The notes under the pieces: model-generated | Databases searched by the model: none | What the model was told of the DNA's origin: nothing | What the model saw: the letters and a program-made list of their open reading frames with translations, nothing else | Assembly (NCBI GenBank): GCA_033856515.1 | Contig: JAWVEY010000034.1 | Location: 248,001 to 312,000 of the forward strand | Length of the DNA: 64,000 bases | Source of the DNA: JALZKA01 sp033856515 | GTDB lineage: Bacteria > Actinomycetota > Thermoleophilia > Solirubrobacterales > 70-9 | Reading direction: 5' to 3' | Made by a program: the position numbers and the translations under genes | Shown here: in pieces, positions 40,382-49,705 of the stretch | Layout: each line of letters begins with the position of its first letter | Numbering within the stretch: position 1 is the first letter of the stretch

Positions 40382-42888
40382 TTCGGGAGGGTCTCAGTCT
40401 TGCTGGTCGAGATGATCTCCGTCTCGGCGGTCCGGGAAGTATGTGTCGGTCGCGGCCCCCGCGGTCGAGTCGGAGTTTCGTCCACCGGGGCTTCGAGCGC
40501 CTGGATCTGTGGAAGCCGCCACCCGAGCCCGGCGATGACGAGCCCGGCGGCCACGGCGACGAGCGACAGGAACCACTGGCCGGCGCTGAGGAGCTCGAGC
40601 TCGAAGAAGTCGCGAACCGGCTCGAGCGCGAAGGCGGCGGCGAGTAGAGCGCCGAGCCCGGCGATCATCGCGAGCATGTAGGTCTGGATCGTGATGTGCT
40701 CGCGGCCCGGCCCGCGCTCGAGCAGGAGGATGAAGCACAGGCCGAGCACGATCAAGGTCGTGGTGGCCGCCGTGCGCCCCTCCGCGACAGTGCCGCCCGC
40801 CAGGCTGTCCACGAAGAAGAAGGACAGGATCGAGGCGATCGCGGTTCCGAGCCCCGCCGGGATCGCGAAGGCGAAGAGCGCCTTCAGGAGCCTTCCTCGG
40901 TAGAGCGGTCCCTCGCTCGGCGCGAGGGCGAGGACGAACGAAGGGATCCCGATCGTCAGGAAGGCAGCGATCGAGAGGTGGCGGGGCAGGAAGGGGAACG
41001 TGAATCCCAAGATCGAGGTGAACGCGATCAGGCTTCCCGCATACACGGACTTGGTCATGTAGAGGCGCCCGAGCCGGTGGATGTTTCGCGCGATCCTGCG
41101 GCCCTCACCCACCGCGCGCGGCAGCATCGAGAACTGATCCTTGAGGAGCACGATGTCGGCGACGCCCTTCGTGATCTGCGATCCCGAGCCCATCGCGACG
41201 GCCATCCGCGCCTGCTTGAGCGCCGGGACGTCGTTCACGCCGTCGCCGATCATCGCGGTAAAGCGCCCGCGGTCGGCGAGAGCGGTGACCAGCGCCTTCT
41301 TCTGCTCGGGCGTGATGCGGCAGAAGATCGTGTTCTGAAGAGCGACTTCGCCAAGGCGCGCGCGATCGTCGGGGAGGTCCGGCCCCTCGATCACCCCGGC
41401 GTGCCTCGGCACCCCGATCGCGTACGCCACGGCCGTCACGGTCGAGCGAGCGTCGCCCGAGATCAGCTTGAGGTCGACGTGCTGCTCGCGCATGAACTCG
41501 ATCGTCTCCGCGGCGTCCGCGCGGAGGCGCTCCTCCAGCACGACCAGCGCGGTCGGCCGAAGGCGCGGCGGGGGCGCGGAGGACGGGTCAGACGGGAGGG
41601 CGCCAGGGGCCTCTCCGAACGCCACCACGCGCCGCCCCGCACTGGTGTGCTCTTCCAGGGTTGCCTGAAGGCCTGGCTCCAGGTGAAGGGAGCCGTTTGC
41701 GATCAGGACGTCGGGCGCACCCATCACGTAGCTCGACTGCCCGGAGCCTCCGTTCAGGGTCAGCCCGGACCATTTCCAGACCGATGAGAACGGGATCTCG
41801 GCGACGGGGCGCTCCGGCTTCGAGCGGAACCGATCGGCGATGACCTGGAGCGTGCGGTTACGCTCGCCCGCAGACGCGGCAAAGCGGCCGAGCGCGCGCT
41901 CTGCCGCGGCCGCCTCGGCGCCGTCAGCGGGCACGATCTCGACCAGTTCCAGCTCGCCGTCCGTGAGAGTCCCTGTCTTGTCGACGCAGATCGTGTCCAC
42001 CGCGGCAAGGGACTCCGTCGCCGCTATCTGCTGAACAAGGGTGTTCTGCTTGGCCAGGCGAACAGCGGCCACCGCGAACGTTACGCTCATCAGGAGGACG
42101 AGGCCCTCGGGGATCAGGGTCACCAGGCCGGCGGTCGCGGTCTGAGCGGCTTCCTTGAATGGGGTATCGCGGGCGGCCAGGGAAACCACGACGAGGATCC
42201 CGAGCGGGATCATGGCGATCGTGTTCGCCCAGATCACGCTGTTGACCTCCTCCTGAAGCGGGGAGGGCGGGTGGCGGAACTCGCGTGCCTCGCCCGCGAC
42301 CTTCTCCGCATAGGAGTCCTCGCGCACGGCGCTCACCTCGTAGTAGCCCGAGCCGTTCAGGCAGAAGGAGCCGGAGAGGACCTCGTCACGCGTCTGCTTT
42401 TGAATGCCGTCGGACTCGCCGGTGAGCATCGACTCGTCCATGGTGAGGCCTCGCGACTGGATCACCTCGCCGTCGGCGACGAGCTGGTCGCCCGGCTCGA
42501 TTCGCACGACGTCGCCCGGCACCACTTCGTCGGCACGCAGGTCCACGGGCACGCCATCGCGGATCGCCTGTGCCTTCGGCGCGACCAGGAGTGCCAGGGC
42601 GTCGAGCGTTTCCTTCGCCTTCAGCTCCTGGCGAATGCCGATGTAGGAGTTGAGCGCCGCGATGAAGCCGAAGATCGCGTCGGCCCACAGGCCGAGCGAC
42701 AGGATCAGGATGAAGAAGACCCCGATGATCGCGTTGAAGAGCGTGAAGACGTTGCCGGCGACGATCGAGGAGACCGAGCGGCTGTTCGGCGGCGTCGGCT
42801 CGCCGAGCTCGTCGAGGCGTCGTGCGGCCTCAGGCCCAGAAAGGCCCCGCGGATGGAGTCCGGATTCCAAGGCCTCATCTATACACAC
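40378..42888 (-). CDS. P-type cation-transporting ATPase
   Basis: This membrane pump of about 836 residues has an actuator domain with TMDESMLTGESDGI, the phosphorylation motif CVDKTGTLTDGELEL near residue 300, and the hinge MIGDGVNDVPALKQARMAVA. It has about eight to ten membrane helices, with PEGL (LVTLIPEGLVLLMS) in helix M4 as in P2/P3-type ATPases. The ion is not certain; calcium or magnesium is plausible. The usual heavy-metal-binding N-terminus is absent. It ends by overlapping pyk (ATGA). The N-terminus is uncertain: GTG at 42888, 42909 or 42957, the last overlapping the divergent opuC gene. Confidence 0.88.
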   Translation of the reverse strand: MCIDEALESGLHPRGLSGPEAARRLDELGEPTPPNSRSVSSIVAGNVFTLFNAIIGVFFILILSLGLWADAIFGFIAALNSYIGIRQELKAKETLDALALLVAPKAQAIRDGVPVDLRADEVVPGDVVRIEPGDQLVADGEVIQSRGLTMDESMLTGESDGIQKQTRDEVLSGSFCLNGSGYYEVSAVREDSYAEKVAGEAREFRHPPSPLQEEVNSVIWANTIAMIPLGILVVVSLAARDTPFKEAAQTATAGLVTLIPEGLVLLMSVTFAVAAVRLAKQNTLVQQIAATESLAAVDTICVDKTGTLTDGELELVEIVPADGAEAAAAERALGRFAASAGERNRTLQVIADRFRSKPERPVAEIPFSSVWKWSGLTLNGGSGQSSYVMGAPDVLIANGSLHLEPGLQATLEEHTSAGRRVVAFGEAPGALPSDPSSAPPPRLRPTALVVLEERLRADAAETIEFMREQHVDLKLISGDARSTVTAVAYAIGVPRHAGVIEGPDLPDDRARLGEVALQNTIFCRITPEQKKALVTALADRGRFTAMIGDGVNDVPALKQARMAVAMGSGSQITKGVADIVLLKDQFSMLPRAVGEGRRIARNIHRLGRLYMTKSVYAGSLIAFTSILGFTFPFLPRHLSIAAFLTIGIPSFVLALAPSEGPLYRGRLLKALFAFAIPAGLGTAIASILSFFFVDSLAGGTVAEGRTAATTTLIVLGLCFILLLERGPGREHITIQTYMLAMIAGLGALLAAAFALEPVRDFFELELLSAGQWFLSLVAVAAGLVIAGLGWRLPQIQALEAPVDETPTRPRGPRPTHTSRTAETEIISTSKTETLPK

Positions 42889-42910
42889 TCGGGGTATACG
42901 ATCGCTCACG

Positions 42911-44095
42911 GTGGCGGGTGAGCCCAGTTCAAACGGCGCGGAAGCGCTTCCGGTCACCTACCGGGAGGCCACGAAGCGCTACGCCGGAACCAACGCCCCG
43001 GCGGTCGAGTCGCTGAGCCTCGAGGTCGAGGCGGGGGAGATCTGCGTCCTGGTCGGCCCCTCAGGTTGTGGCAAGACAACCGCCATGCGGATGGTCAACC
43101 GCATGGTCGAGATCACTGACGGGGACATCCTTGTCGGCGAGCGATCCGTCCGCGACCGCACGCCGTTCGAGCTCCGGCGCGAGATCGGCTACGTGATCCA
43201 GCAGATCGGCCTCTTCCCACACCGCACGATCGGCGAGAACATCGCGACCGTGCCGGCCATGCTCGGGTGGGAAAAGACCAGCACCACTGAGCGGGTGGAC
43301 GAGTTGATGGGGCTGATCGGCCTCGACCCCGAGCTTCGCGATCGCTATCCGGCGCAGCTCTCGGGCGGTCAGCAGCAGCGGGTCGGAGTCGCACGCGCGC
43401 TCGCCGCCAACCCGGGCGTGATGCTGATGGACGAGCCTTTCGGCGCTGTCGACCCCATCAATCGCGAGCGCCTGCAAAACGAGTTCCTGCGCCTCCAGGC
43501 AGAGGTGAAGAAGACGATCCTCTTCGTCACCCACGACATCGACGAGGCGATCAAGATGGGCGACCGCATTGCGATCCTGCAGGAAGGCGGCAAGCTCGCG
43601 CAGTACGCGACCCCTGCCGAGCTCCTCATGGCGCCCGCCAACTCGTTCGTCGAAGACTTCGTTGGCGCCGATCGCGCGCTGAAGCGTCTCTCCCTCATGC
43701 GCGTCGCCGACGTGGACCTGTGGGAGGCACCGCTGGCATTTGTCGGCCAGGCGACCGGCGAAGTGCGCGCAAAGCTCGACGGAGCGGAGGTGCCGCACGC
43801 GCTCCTCGTGGACTCCGATCGAAAGCCGCTCGGCTGGCTTTCTGAGAGCGACCTTCAGCAGGACATCGTCCCAAGCGTGCCCGCTTCCTCGCCAGACCCG
43901 ATCCTGGACGCCTCTGCCGTGATGCGGGACGCCCTTTCGGACCTACTCCAGGCCGAGAGCCAATATGCGCCGGTGGTCGACGCTCAGGGCAAGATCGCGG
44001 GCGTCCTCTCGATCGAGATCGTTGGTGACTTCCTCAGCTCGTCCGAGGCGGCGGAGGACGAGCACTCCGCGGCCGAGCGGCCCCTCGGCGCATGA
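42911..44095 (+). CDS. opuCA: Glycine betaine/carnitine/choline ABC transporter ATPase
   Basis: This 394-residue nucleotide-binding subunit of an osmoprotectant importer has Walker A GPSGCGKTT, signature LSGGQQQR, Walker B MLMDEPFGAVD and H-loop VTHDIDEAI. After the ATPase core, about residues 270-380 hold CBS-type segments (LLVDSDRKPLGWLSESDL, YAPVVDAQGKIAGVLSIEIV), which in OpuA-type systems sense ionic strength or nucleotides. Start GTG at 42911, with no ribosome site visible close by. The operon opuCA-CB-CD-CC continues downstream with ATGA overlaps. Confidence 0.92.
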   Translation: MAGEPSSNGAEALPVTYREATKRYAGTNAPAVESLSLEVEAGEICVLVGPSGCGKTTAMRMVNRMVEITDGDILVGERSVRDRTPFELRREIGYVIQQIGLFPHRTIGENIATVPAMLGWEKTSTTERVDELMGLIGLDPELRDRYPAQLSGGQQQRVGVARALAANPGVMLMDEPFGAVDPINRERLQNEFLRLQAEVKKTILFVTHDIDEAIKMGDRIAILQEGGKLAQYATPAELLMAPANSFVEDFVGADRALKRLSLMRVADVDLWEAPLAFVGQATGEVRAKLDGAEVPHALLVDSDRKPLGWLSESDLQQDIVPSVPASSPDPILDASAVMRDALSDLLQAESQYAPVVDAQGKIAGVLSIEIVGDFLSSSEAAEDEHSAAERPLGA

Positions 44096-44874
44096 ACCTC
44101 GCTCTGATCGCCCAAGAGACCCTCGCCGAGAAGCTCGCCGGCGACTCGAGCGACCAGTGCATCCAGGACAACGGTGCGTTCTGCTTCAACTGGATCGCCG
44201 AGAACTTCTCCGACCGCTACGTAACACCGACGCTCGAGCACCTCTACCTCGTCGGTATCTCCGTGATCCTGGGGTTCGTGCTGGCGATGGGCATGGCCGT
44301 CCTCTCCCATCAGCGGCGCTACCTCGTGCCGCCGTTCATCGGCGTGACCGGAATTCTCTACACGATCCCGAGCGTCGCCTTCTTCTTCCTGCTGCTGCCG
44401 ATCACCGGGCGCGGGGTCGACACGGCGCTGATCGCGCTCACCGCTTACAACATCCAGATCATCTACCGCAACATCGTCGCCGGCCTCAACAACGTGCCGG
44501 TCGGGCCCAAGGACGCAGGGCGGGGGATGGGCATGACCGCTCGCCAGATGCTCTGGAAGGTCGAGTTTCCCCTGGCGGTCCCCGAGATCGTTGCGGGGCT
44601 TCGAATCGCGACGGTCTCGACGGTGGCGATTGCCACGCTCGCGGACCTCGCCGGGGGCGGAGGGCTTGGCAGCCAGATCATCACCGGCTCCAACATCACC
44701 TTCAAGACGAACATCGTGGTGGTGACCGTCCTTGCCGTGGGCATGGCCGTGATCTTCGACGTCATCTTCCTGCTCGTACAGCGCAGGCTCACGCGCTGGC
44801 AGACGGCCGGTGAGACCAAGCAGAGCCGTTCGCGACGCTTCGATGCCGCGATGGCGCGATCGAGGGCGGCATGA
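44092..44874 (+). CDS. opuCB: Osmoprotectant ABC transporter permease 1
   Basis: This 260-residue membrane subunit starts within an ATGA overlap. After a non-membranous N-terminus of about 50 residues come several hydrophobic helices (YLVGISVILGFVLAMGMAVL, GILYTIPSVAFFFLLLPI, ALIALTAYNIQIIYRNIVAG). The conserved coupling loop is GRGMGMTARQMLWKVEFPLA. It pairs with the next permease to form the channel. Length and motifs fit the OpuCB/OpuCD pair. Confidence 0.9.
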   Translation: MNLALIAQETLAEKLAGDSSDQCIQDNGAFCFNWIAENFSDRYVTPTLEHLYLVGISVILGFVLAMGMAVLSHQRRYLVPPFIGVTGILYTIPSVAFFFLLLPITGRGVDTALIALTAYNIQIIYRNIVAGLNNVPVGPKDAGRGMGMTARQMLWKVEFPLAVPEIVAGLRIATVSTVAIATLADLAGGGGLGSQIITGSNITFKTNIVVVTVLAVGMAVIFDVIFLLVQRRLTRWQTAGETKQSRSRRFDAAMARSRAA

Positions 44875-45599
44875 GCGGTCTGGCGCTGGGTTTTCTTGGG
44901 TCGTTCGGCGACGCGTTCGAGTTCATCTTTTCGGGCCAGCAGTCGCCACTCGCCCGCGGCGAGGTCGGTGGCCTGGATCAGGTCTGGGACTTTTTCGTCA
45001 CCCACGTGGCGCTCAGCGCCGCCGCCATGGCGCTTGGGCTTGCGATCGCGCTGCCGCTGGGGATTTACCTGGGCCACCGCGGCCGCGGTGAGCTCTTCGC
45101 GGTCGCTGCGGGGAACGCGGGGCGCGCGCTTCCCGAGCTGGTTCTCATCGCGCTCTTCGTTGCCTTCGTCGGTACGGGCTTCGACAACGTGATGCTCGCT
45201 CTCATGATCCTGGCGGTCCCGCCGATCCTCACCAACACCTTTGTCGGGATCAAGCAGGTCGACCGCACGGCGGTCGAGGCGGCCCGCGGGATGGGGATGT
45301 CCGAGCGCGCGATCGCGCTTCGGATCGAGCTGCCTCTGGCCGCGCCGACGATCATGACCGGGGTCAGGACGAGCGCGATCAACGTCATCGCGACCGCGGC
45401 GATCGCGCCGCTGGCGAGCGTCGACACGCTCGGCCGGTTCATCCTCGCGCCGAACGTCTACGGCGATTCGGGAGTGATCGCGGGTGCGATCCTGGTCGCG
45501 CTGCTCGCTCTCTCGGTCGAGCTCTGCCTCGCGGCCCTGCAGAGCGCGCTGACGCCAAAGGGCGTCAAATTGCAGCGTCAAGCCCTTGAGACCGCATAA
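44871..45599 (+). CDS. opuCD: Osmoprotectant ABC transporter permease 2
   Basis: This 242-residue membrane subunit overlaps opuCB by ATGA. It has about six helices and the coupling loop AARGMGMSERAIALRIELPL followed by AAPTIMTGVRTSAI. ALPELVLIALFVAFVGTG is the family's central helix. The start lies at MSGLALGFLGSFGD. With opuCB it forms the membrane heterodimer. Confidence 0.9.
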   Translation: MSGLALGFLGSFGDAFEFIFSGQQSPLARGEVGGLDQVWDFFVTHVALSAAAMALGLAIALPLGIYLGHRGRGELFAVAAGNAGRALPELVLIALFVAFVGTGFDNVMLALMILAVPPILTNTFVGIKQVDRTAVEAARGMGMSERAIALRIELPLAAPTIMTGVRTSAINVIATAAIAPLASVDTLGRFILAPNVYGDSGVIAGAILVALLALSVELCLAALQSALTPKGVKLQRQALETA

Positions 45600-45652
45600 G
45601 GTTGCGGCGTCGGTCGGTTTACCAGTCCACGAAGAGAGAGGGAAGCCCAATC

Positions 45653-46642
45653 ATGAGCTTCAGTAATTATCTGCGGGCGCTTTTCGCGCTGCTGGCTGCG
45701 GGGGTCATCGCGTTCGGCGTTGCCGCGTGTGGGGACGACGATGACGACTCGGGCTCAGAGGAGTCGAGCACCGAAACCTCGTCGACCCTGATCGAGTCGA
45801 ACCCGGACAACGAAGGCGTGGAGGTGACGATCGGCTCGAAGAACTTCGACGAGCAGTTCATCCTCGGCGAGATCTACGCGCAGGCGCTCGAGGCGGCGGG
45901 CTACACCGTCGAGACCGATCTCAACCTGGGCTCTGAGGTCGTTGCCAAGAAGGCGCTCGAGACTGGCGAGATCGACGCCTACCCCGAGTACACCTCGACG
46001 ACGCTGACGAGCCTTTACGGAACGGCGCCCGAGGACGTCCCCGGCGACGCTCAGGAAGCCGCGGATCTCGCGAACGAAGAGCTGAGCGCCGATGGCCTCG
46101 TGGCCTTCGCGCCGACCCCGTTCACCAGCGCCAACGGTGTTGGGCTCCTGACGGAGACCGCCGAAGCTGAGGGGCTCGCGACGATCTCGGACCTCGAGGG
46201 CGTCTCGGAGGACCTCACCCTCTACGGCACAACCGAGTGCGAAGAGCGGATCGACTGCCTGCTCGGACTCGAGCAGAACTACGGGCTCAAGTTCGGTGAT
46301 TTCAAATCGGTCGATCCCGAGCTCCGCTACGACGTGCTCGACAACGGCGACGCGGATCTGTCAATCCTGTTCACGACGGACGGTCAGCTCTACAAGGATC
46401 CCGAGACGTACACGATCCTCGAGGACGACCAGGAGCTCCTCCCGTCGGGGAACGTCATCGTCACGGCAAGCCAGGAAGCGGCTGACGCCGCCGGTCCTGA
46501 CTTCCAGGAGACGATCGAAAAGGTCCAGGAGCAGCTCGACCTGGAGGTCATGCAGGAGCTGAACGCCCGCGTCTCGCTGGATCGCGAGGATCCGGGCGAC
46601 GTGGCTGCGGACTACCTGCAGCAGGCGGGCTACACCGAGTAG
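45653..46642 (+). CDS. opuCC: Osmoprotectant-binding lipoprotein
   Basis: This 329-residue solute-binding protein has a lipobox (GVAAC) and an acidic linker, then the OpuAC-type domain beginning VTIGSKNFDEQFILGEIYAQ. The TYPEYTSTTLTSLYG-like segment reads AYPEYTSTTLTSLYG, and FTSANGVGLLT and DLSILFTTDGQLYKDPE follow in the usual places. It captures glycine betaine, choline or carnitine for the membrane complex. The ATG at 45653 follows GAGAGGGAAG. A frame start at 45602 is less likely. A GC hairpin follows the gene. Confidence 0.9.
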   Translation: MSFSNYLRALFALLAAGVIAFGVAACGDDDDDSGSEESSTETSSTLIESNPDNEGVEVTIGSKNFDEQFILGEIYAQALEAAGYTVETDLNLGSEVVAKKALETGEIDAYPEYTSTTLTSLYGTAPEDVPGDAQEAADLANEELSADGLVAFAPTPFTSANGVGLLTETAEAEGLATISDLEGVSEDLTLYGTTECEERIDCLLGLEQNYGLKFGDFKSVDPELRYDVLDNGDADLSILFTTDGQLYKDPETYTILEDDQELLPSGNVIVTASQEAADAAGPDFQETIEKVQEQLDLEVMQELNARVSLDREDPGDVAADYLQQAGYTE

Positions 46643-46663
46643 CGAAGCCGAGAAGTACCCGTT

Positions 46664-46693
46664 CGAAGCGGCCGCCTCTGGGTGGCCGCTTCG
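46664..46693 (+). terminator. Terminator of the opuC operon
   Basis: CGAAGCGGCC (46664-46673) pairs with GGCCGCTTCG (46684-46693), loop 10 bases, 22 bases after the opuCC stop. A short T-containing tail (CGTTTCGCG) follows. Stem strength is good, the tail is weak. Confidence 0.65.
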
Positions 46694-46738
46694 CGTTTCG
46701 CGCTTGTCTCGCGCTCGCATCCGCGCTAAGGTCGCGGC

Positions 46739-48160
46739 GTGAGTCGCAGGGGGCTGACAATCTGGTGGGCAGTCGCGGCATGCGTTCTGGTGGTCGCGCC
46801 GGAAGCTGGGGCCAGGGCGATCGCACCTGACACACTCGCGGACGAGTTGAACGCTGACGGCGATTGTTCTCTCCGCGAGGCGCTGCAGTCGGCTAACACG
46901 AACCAGGCCGTCGACGGATGCGCGAAGGGCAAAGGAGGAGAGCCCGACGTCATCAAGCTGACGGACTCCGAATACGAGTTGACGCTCGCATCTTCAGATG
47001 AAGACCTGAACGCAAATGGCGATCTCGATTACACCGGCGGGGGGCCACTGGTCATAAGGGGCCCAAAGCCGGGGGGGAAGATCTCGAGCAACGTTGCCGA
47101 TCGCGTCCTTCAGGCGGTCGACGGAGCCAAAAGCCTGTCTCTCGAGCGGGTCCAGCTGGAAGACGGCGACGCGGCGACCCTCAATCCCGACAATGGAGGG
47201 GATCTCTACGTCGGCGAGGGATCGGTGCGATTTGATCGCGTACGCCTCGGACTGGGCAGCGCCCCGACCGGCAGCGGCGGTGGCGCCTTCTTTTCTTCTG
47301 ACGTGCCGGTGCGGATTGACCGCTCGCTCATTTTCTCGAACGAAGCGATCCAGGGCGGCGGCCTCAACTTCCTTTCCGACCCGGGGTCTCGGATCACGCG
47401 AACGACCTTCATCGAGAACAGCGCTGCCACCGGAGCGGCCCGCGGCGGCGCAATCGCCCACTTCGGGAAGTCACTATCGATCAGCGACTCCAAGTTCAGC
47501 AGCAATCACGCATCGTCGTCCGGGGGCGGATCGGCCCTGGGCGGAGCGATCTACGGCTCGGACCTGGATATCCGCCGCTCGCTCTTCACGGGCAACGACA
47601 CTTCAGAAACGAATGAAGCAGGGGGCGCCGACGGCGGCGCCATCAGGACCTTCGAAAACACCCGCGTCACAAACACGACCTTCTACGGCAACGAGTCGGC
47701 AGACGTAGGTGGAGCCTTCAGGGGAGGCGGCAAGCTGAGCCACGTCACGTTCCTCTCGAACTCAGCCGAGGAAGGAGACCACATTGCCGGCAACTCGACC
47801 GGGAGCGATTTGCCATTGGTCGTGCGCAATTCGATCCTCGGCGGTTTCCTCATCACTCTTGACCCTTGCGCTGAAAGCGTGATCATTTCGAAGGGCTTCA
47901 ACGTGGCGCCGAGCGACGATGGGGACTGTTCGTTTCGCGACAGCGATCTAACCGATGTCTCGGCCGCTTCCATGGACGAGTTTCCATCCGACCATGGAGG
48001 CGCGACGGACACGATCGCCATCGACGCCGACAGCCCGATGAGGGATCTGATTCCGCGGCGAAACTGCAAACCGGCGCAGGGCGAAGATCAGCGTGGTTAC
48101 TCACGGCCTGCCGGAAAGCGCTGCGACGCCGGATCGTTCGAGTTCAAGGCGAAGCCGTGA
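46739..48160 (+). CDS. CSLREA-type secreted beta-helix protein
   Basis: This 473-residue exported protein has a leader (ISRRGLTIWWAVAAC-like, then VLVVAPEAGARA) and the CSLREA motif DGDCSLREALQSANTN (about 40-55). A long right-handed-beta-helix region (about 100-430) follows, with repeated short strands such as LSISDSKFSSNHAS, LDIRRSLFTGNDTS and TRVTNTTFYGNES. The C-terminus carries GSFEFKAKP. Such proteins are large secreted or surface polymers of unknown role, possibly adhesin- or lyase-like. Start GTG. Its stop overlaps the next lipoprotein start as GTGA. Confidence 0.82.
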   Translation: MSRRGLTIWWAVAACVLVVAPEAGARAIAPDTLADELNADGDCSLREALQSANTNQAVDGCAKGKGGEPDVIKLTDSEYELTLASSDEDLNANGDLDYTGGGPLVIRGPKPGGKISSNVADRVLQAVDGAKSLSLERVQLEDGDAATLNPDNGGDLYVGEGSVRFDRVRLGLGSAPTGSGGGAFFSSDVPVRIDRSLIFSNEAIQGGGLNFLSDPGSRITRTTFIENSAATGAARGGAIAHFGKSLSISDSKFSSNHASSSGGGSALGGAIYGSDLDIRRSLFTGNDTSETNEAGGADGGAIRTFENTRVTNTTFYGNESADVGGAFRGGGKLSHVTFLSNSAEEGDHIAGNSTGSDLPLVVRNSILGGFLITLDPCAESVIISKGFNVAPSDDGDCSFRDSDLTDVSAASMDEFPSDHGGATDTIAIDADSPMRDLIPRRNCKPAQGEDQRGYSRPAGKRCDAGSFEFKAKP

Positions 48161-48621
48161 GGCCAGGCCTTCGTCAGGGCTCGATCGTCTTTGCAGCCGT
48201 TGCGCTCGCACTGGTCCTTGTTGCCGGGTGTGGCGGATCGGACGAGAGCGATGCTGCAGATGTGGCGAAGGATTACCTGACCGCAACGATCGGGGGCGAA
48301 GGCGCTGCCGCCTGCGAGCTTCTGAGCGAAGATGCGCGGGCGTTCCTCGAGACCTCCGCGCCTGCAGAGATCGCTGGCGAGGGTGCGAGCTGCGACGAGA
48401 TCATCAGCGCGACTGGCGCGGAGGTCTCGGAGGAGCAGGTGGACCTTGGCAAGGAGCTCATCTCAGACATCGATGAGGAGGATGTGACGATCGACGGGGA
48501 CACCGCGGAGGTTGGCCTGACCGCTGCCACCGGCGTGCCCATGAGGCTTGAGCGGGATGGCGATTCTTGGCTCATCACCCAAGAGTCGCTCCAGGGCTCG
48601 GTCGGCCAGAACGCTCCGTAG
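48157..48621 (+). CDS. Small lipoprotein, function unknown
   Basis: This 154-residue lipoprotein starts with GTG inside the stop of the CSLREA gene. The signal ends VLVAGC. The mature part is acidic, has cysteines in AAACELLSEDARAF and ASCDEIIS, and ends with a beta-type segment (MRLERDGDSWLITQESL) typical of NTF2-like lipoproteins. I infer an NTF2-like fold, no enzyme activity. Confidence 0.75.
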   Translation: MRPGLRQGSIVFAAVALALVLVAGCGGSDESDAADVAKDYLTATIGGEGAAACELLSEDARAFLETSAPAEIAGEGASCDEIISATGAEVSEEQVDLGKELISDIDEEDVTIDGDTAEVGLTAATGVPMRLERDGDSWLITQESLQGSVGQNAP

Positions 48622-48640
48622 CTAATAGGCTCCCGCGCCG

Positions 48641-49702
48641 ATGGCGCCGAAGCTAGGAATCAACCTCGGCTACTGGGGGATCGGGCCCCAGGGCGACGAG
48701 GCTGTGGAGATCGTCAAGGCCGCCGAGGACGCGGGGTTCGACTCGGTCTGGGTCGCCGAGTCGTACGGCTCGGACGTCGTCTCGATCCTGTCGTGGCTTG
48801 TGCCGCAGACGTCCACAATCAAGCTGGGCGCCGCGATCATGCAGGTACCGGCCCGCCCGCCTGCCGCCGCAGCTATGGCCGGCGCAACGATCGACGCGCT
48901 CTCGGGCGGGCGCTTCATCTTCGGCTTCGGCCCCTCGGGCCCGCAGGTCTCAGAGGGCTGGTACGGCGTCGAGTACGCCAAGCCGTGGGGCCGCACGCGC
49001 GAGTACATCGAGATCGTCCGCGAGATCGTCGCCCGCAATGGCCCGCTCGAGCATTCCGGCGACCACTGGAAGCTCCCGATCCAGGGCGGCACCGGGCAGG
49101 GAAAGGCGCTCAAGCTCAACTTCCATCCTGTCCGCAACGAGATCCCCGTCTTCGTCGGCGCGATCGGGCGCAAGTCGGTCGAGATGGCGGCTGAGATCTG
49201 CGACGGCTGGATCCCGATCTTCTTCTCGGCAGACAAGTTCGAGGAGACCTGGGGCGAGCACCTCGAGGCGGGATTCGCCAAGGGCGGGCGCACCCGTGCC
49301 GACCTGGAGATCTCCCCGTCGGTTCAGGTTGCGATCGACGGCGACCTCGATGCCGCCCGTGCTGTGGTGAAGGCGGGATTGCTGCTCTATCTGGGCGGCA
49401 TGGGCTCCAGAAAGACCAACTTCTATGTGGATCTCACCCATCGCTTCGGCTTCGGCGAGGTGGCCGACGAGGTCCAGGGCCTATACCTCGACGGCAAGCG
49501 CGACGAGGCCTACAACGCGATCCCCGACGAGCTGGTTGCCGCGACCTCGCTGATCGGCTCCGAGGACGAGGTCGCTGAGAAGATCAAGTCGTTTGAGAAG
49601 GCGGGGGTCGACCGCCTCATCTGCTCGCCGGTCCATTTCGACAAAGACCAGCGCCTGCACACGATCGAGCGGCTTGCGGCGCTCGTCGGCGCGTCCGGCT
49701 GA
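48641..49702 (+). CDS. Luciferase-like (LLM class) F420-dependent oxidoreductase
   Basis: This 353-residue TIM-barrel enzyme of the bacterial luciferase superfamily begins LGINLGYWGIGPQGDEAV and has the family segments VAESYGSDVVSILSWLVPQT, GGRFIFGFGPSGPQVSEGWY and PVFVGAIGRKSVEMAAEICD. In actinobacteria this group usually uses coenzyme F420. The substrate is not known. It begins 19 bases after the lipoprotein stop and is followed at once by an SDR and a saccharopine-dehydrogenase-like gene, so the three may form a redox pathway for lipids or acyl compounds. Confidence 0.85.
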   Translation: MAPKLGINLGYWGIGPQGDEAVEIVKAAEDAGFDSVWVAESYGSDVVSILSWLVPQTSTIKLGAAIMQVPARPPAAAAMAGATIDALSGGRFIFGFGPSGPQVSEGWYGVEYAKPWGRTREYIEIVREIVARNGPLEHSGDHWKLPIQGGTGQGKALKLNFHPVRNEIPVFVGAIGRKSVEMAAEICDGWIPIFFSADKFEETWGEHLEAGFAKGGRTRADLEISPSVQVAIDGDLDAARAVVKAGLLLYLGGMGSRKTNFYVDLTHRFGFGEVADEVQGLYLDGKRDEAYNAIPDELVAATSLIGSEDEVAEKIKSFEKAGVDRLICSPVHFDKDQRLHTIERLAALVGASG

Positions 49703-49705
49703 GCG

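Noticed and set aside
42889..42957. N-terminal extension of the P-type ATPase to 42957
   Set aside because: It would overlap the divergent opuCA start by about 45 bases; a start at 42888 or 42909 is more likely.
46739..48160. CSLREA protein as a pectate lyase
   Set aside because: The beta-helix pattern fits, but no catalytic Arg/Asp set could be identified, so no enzyme name is given.
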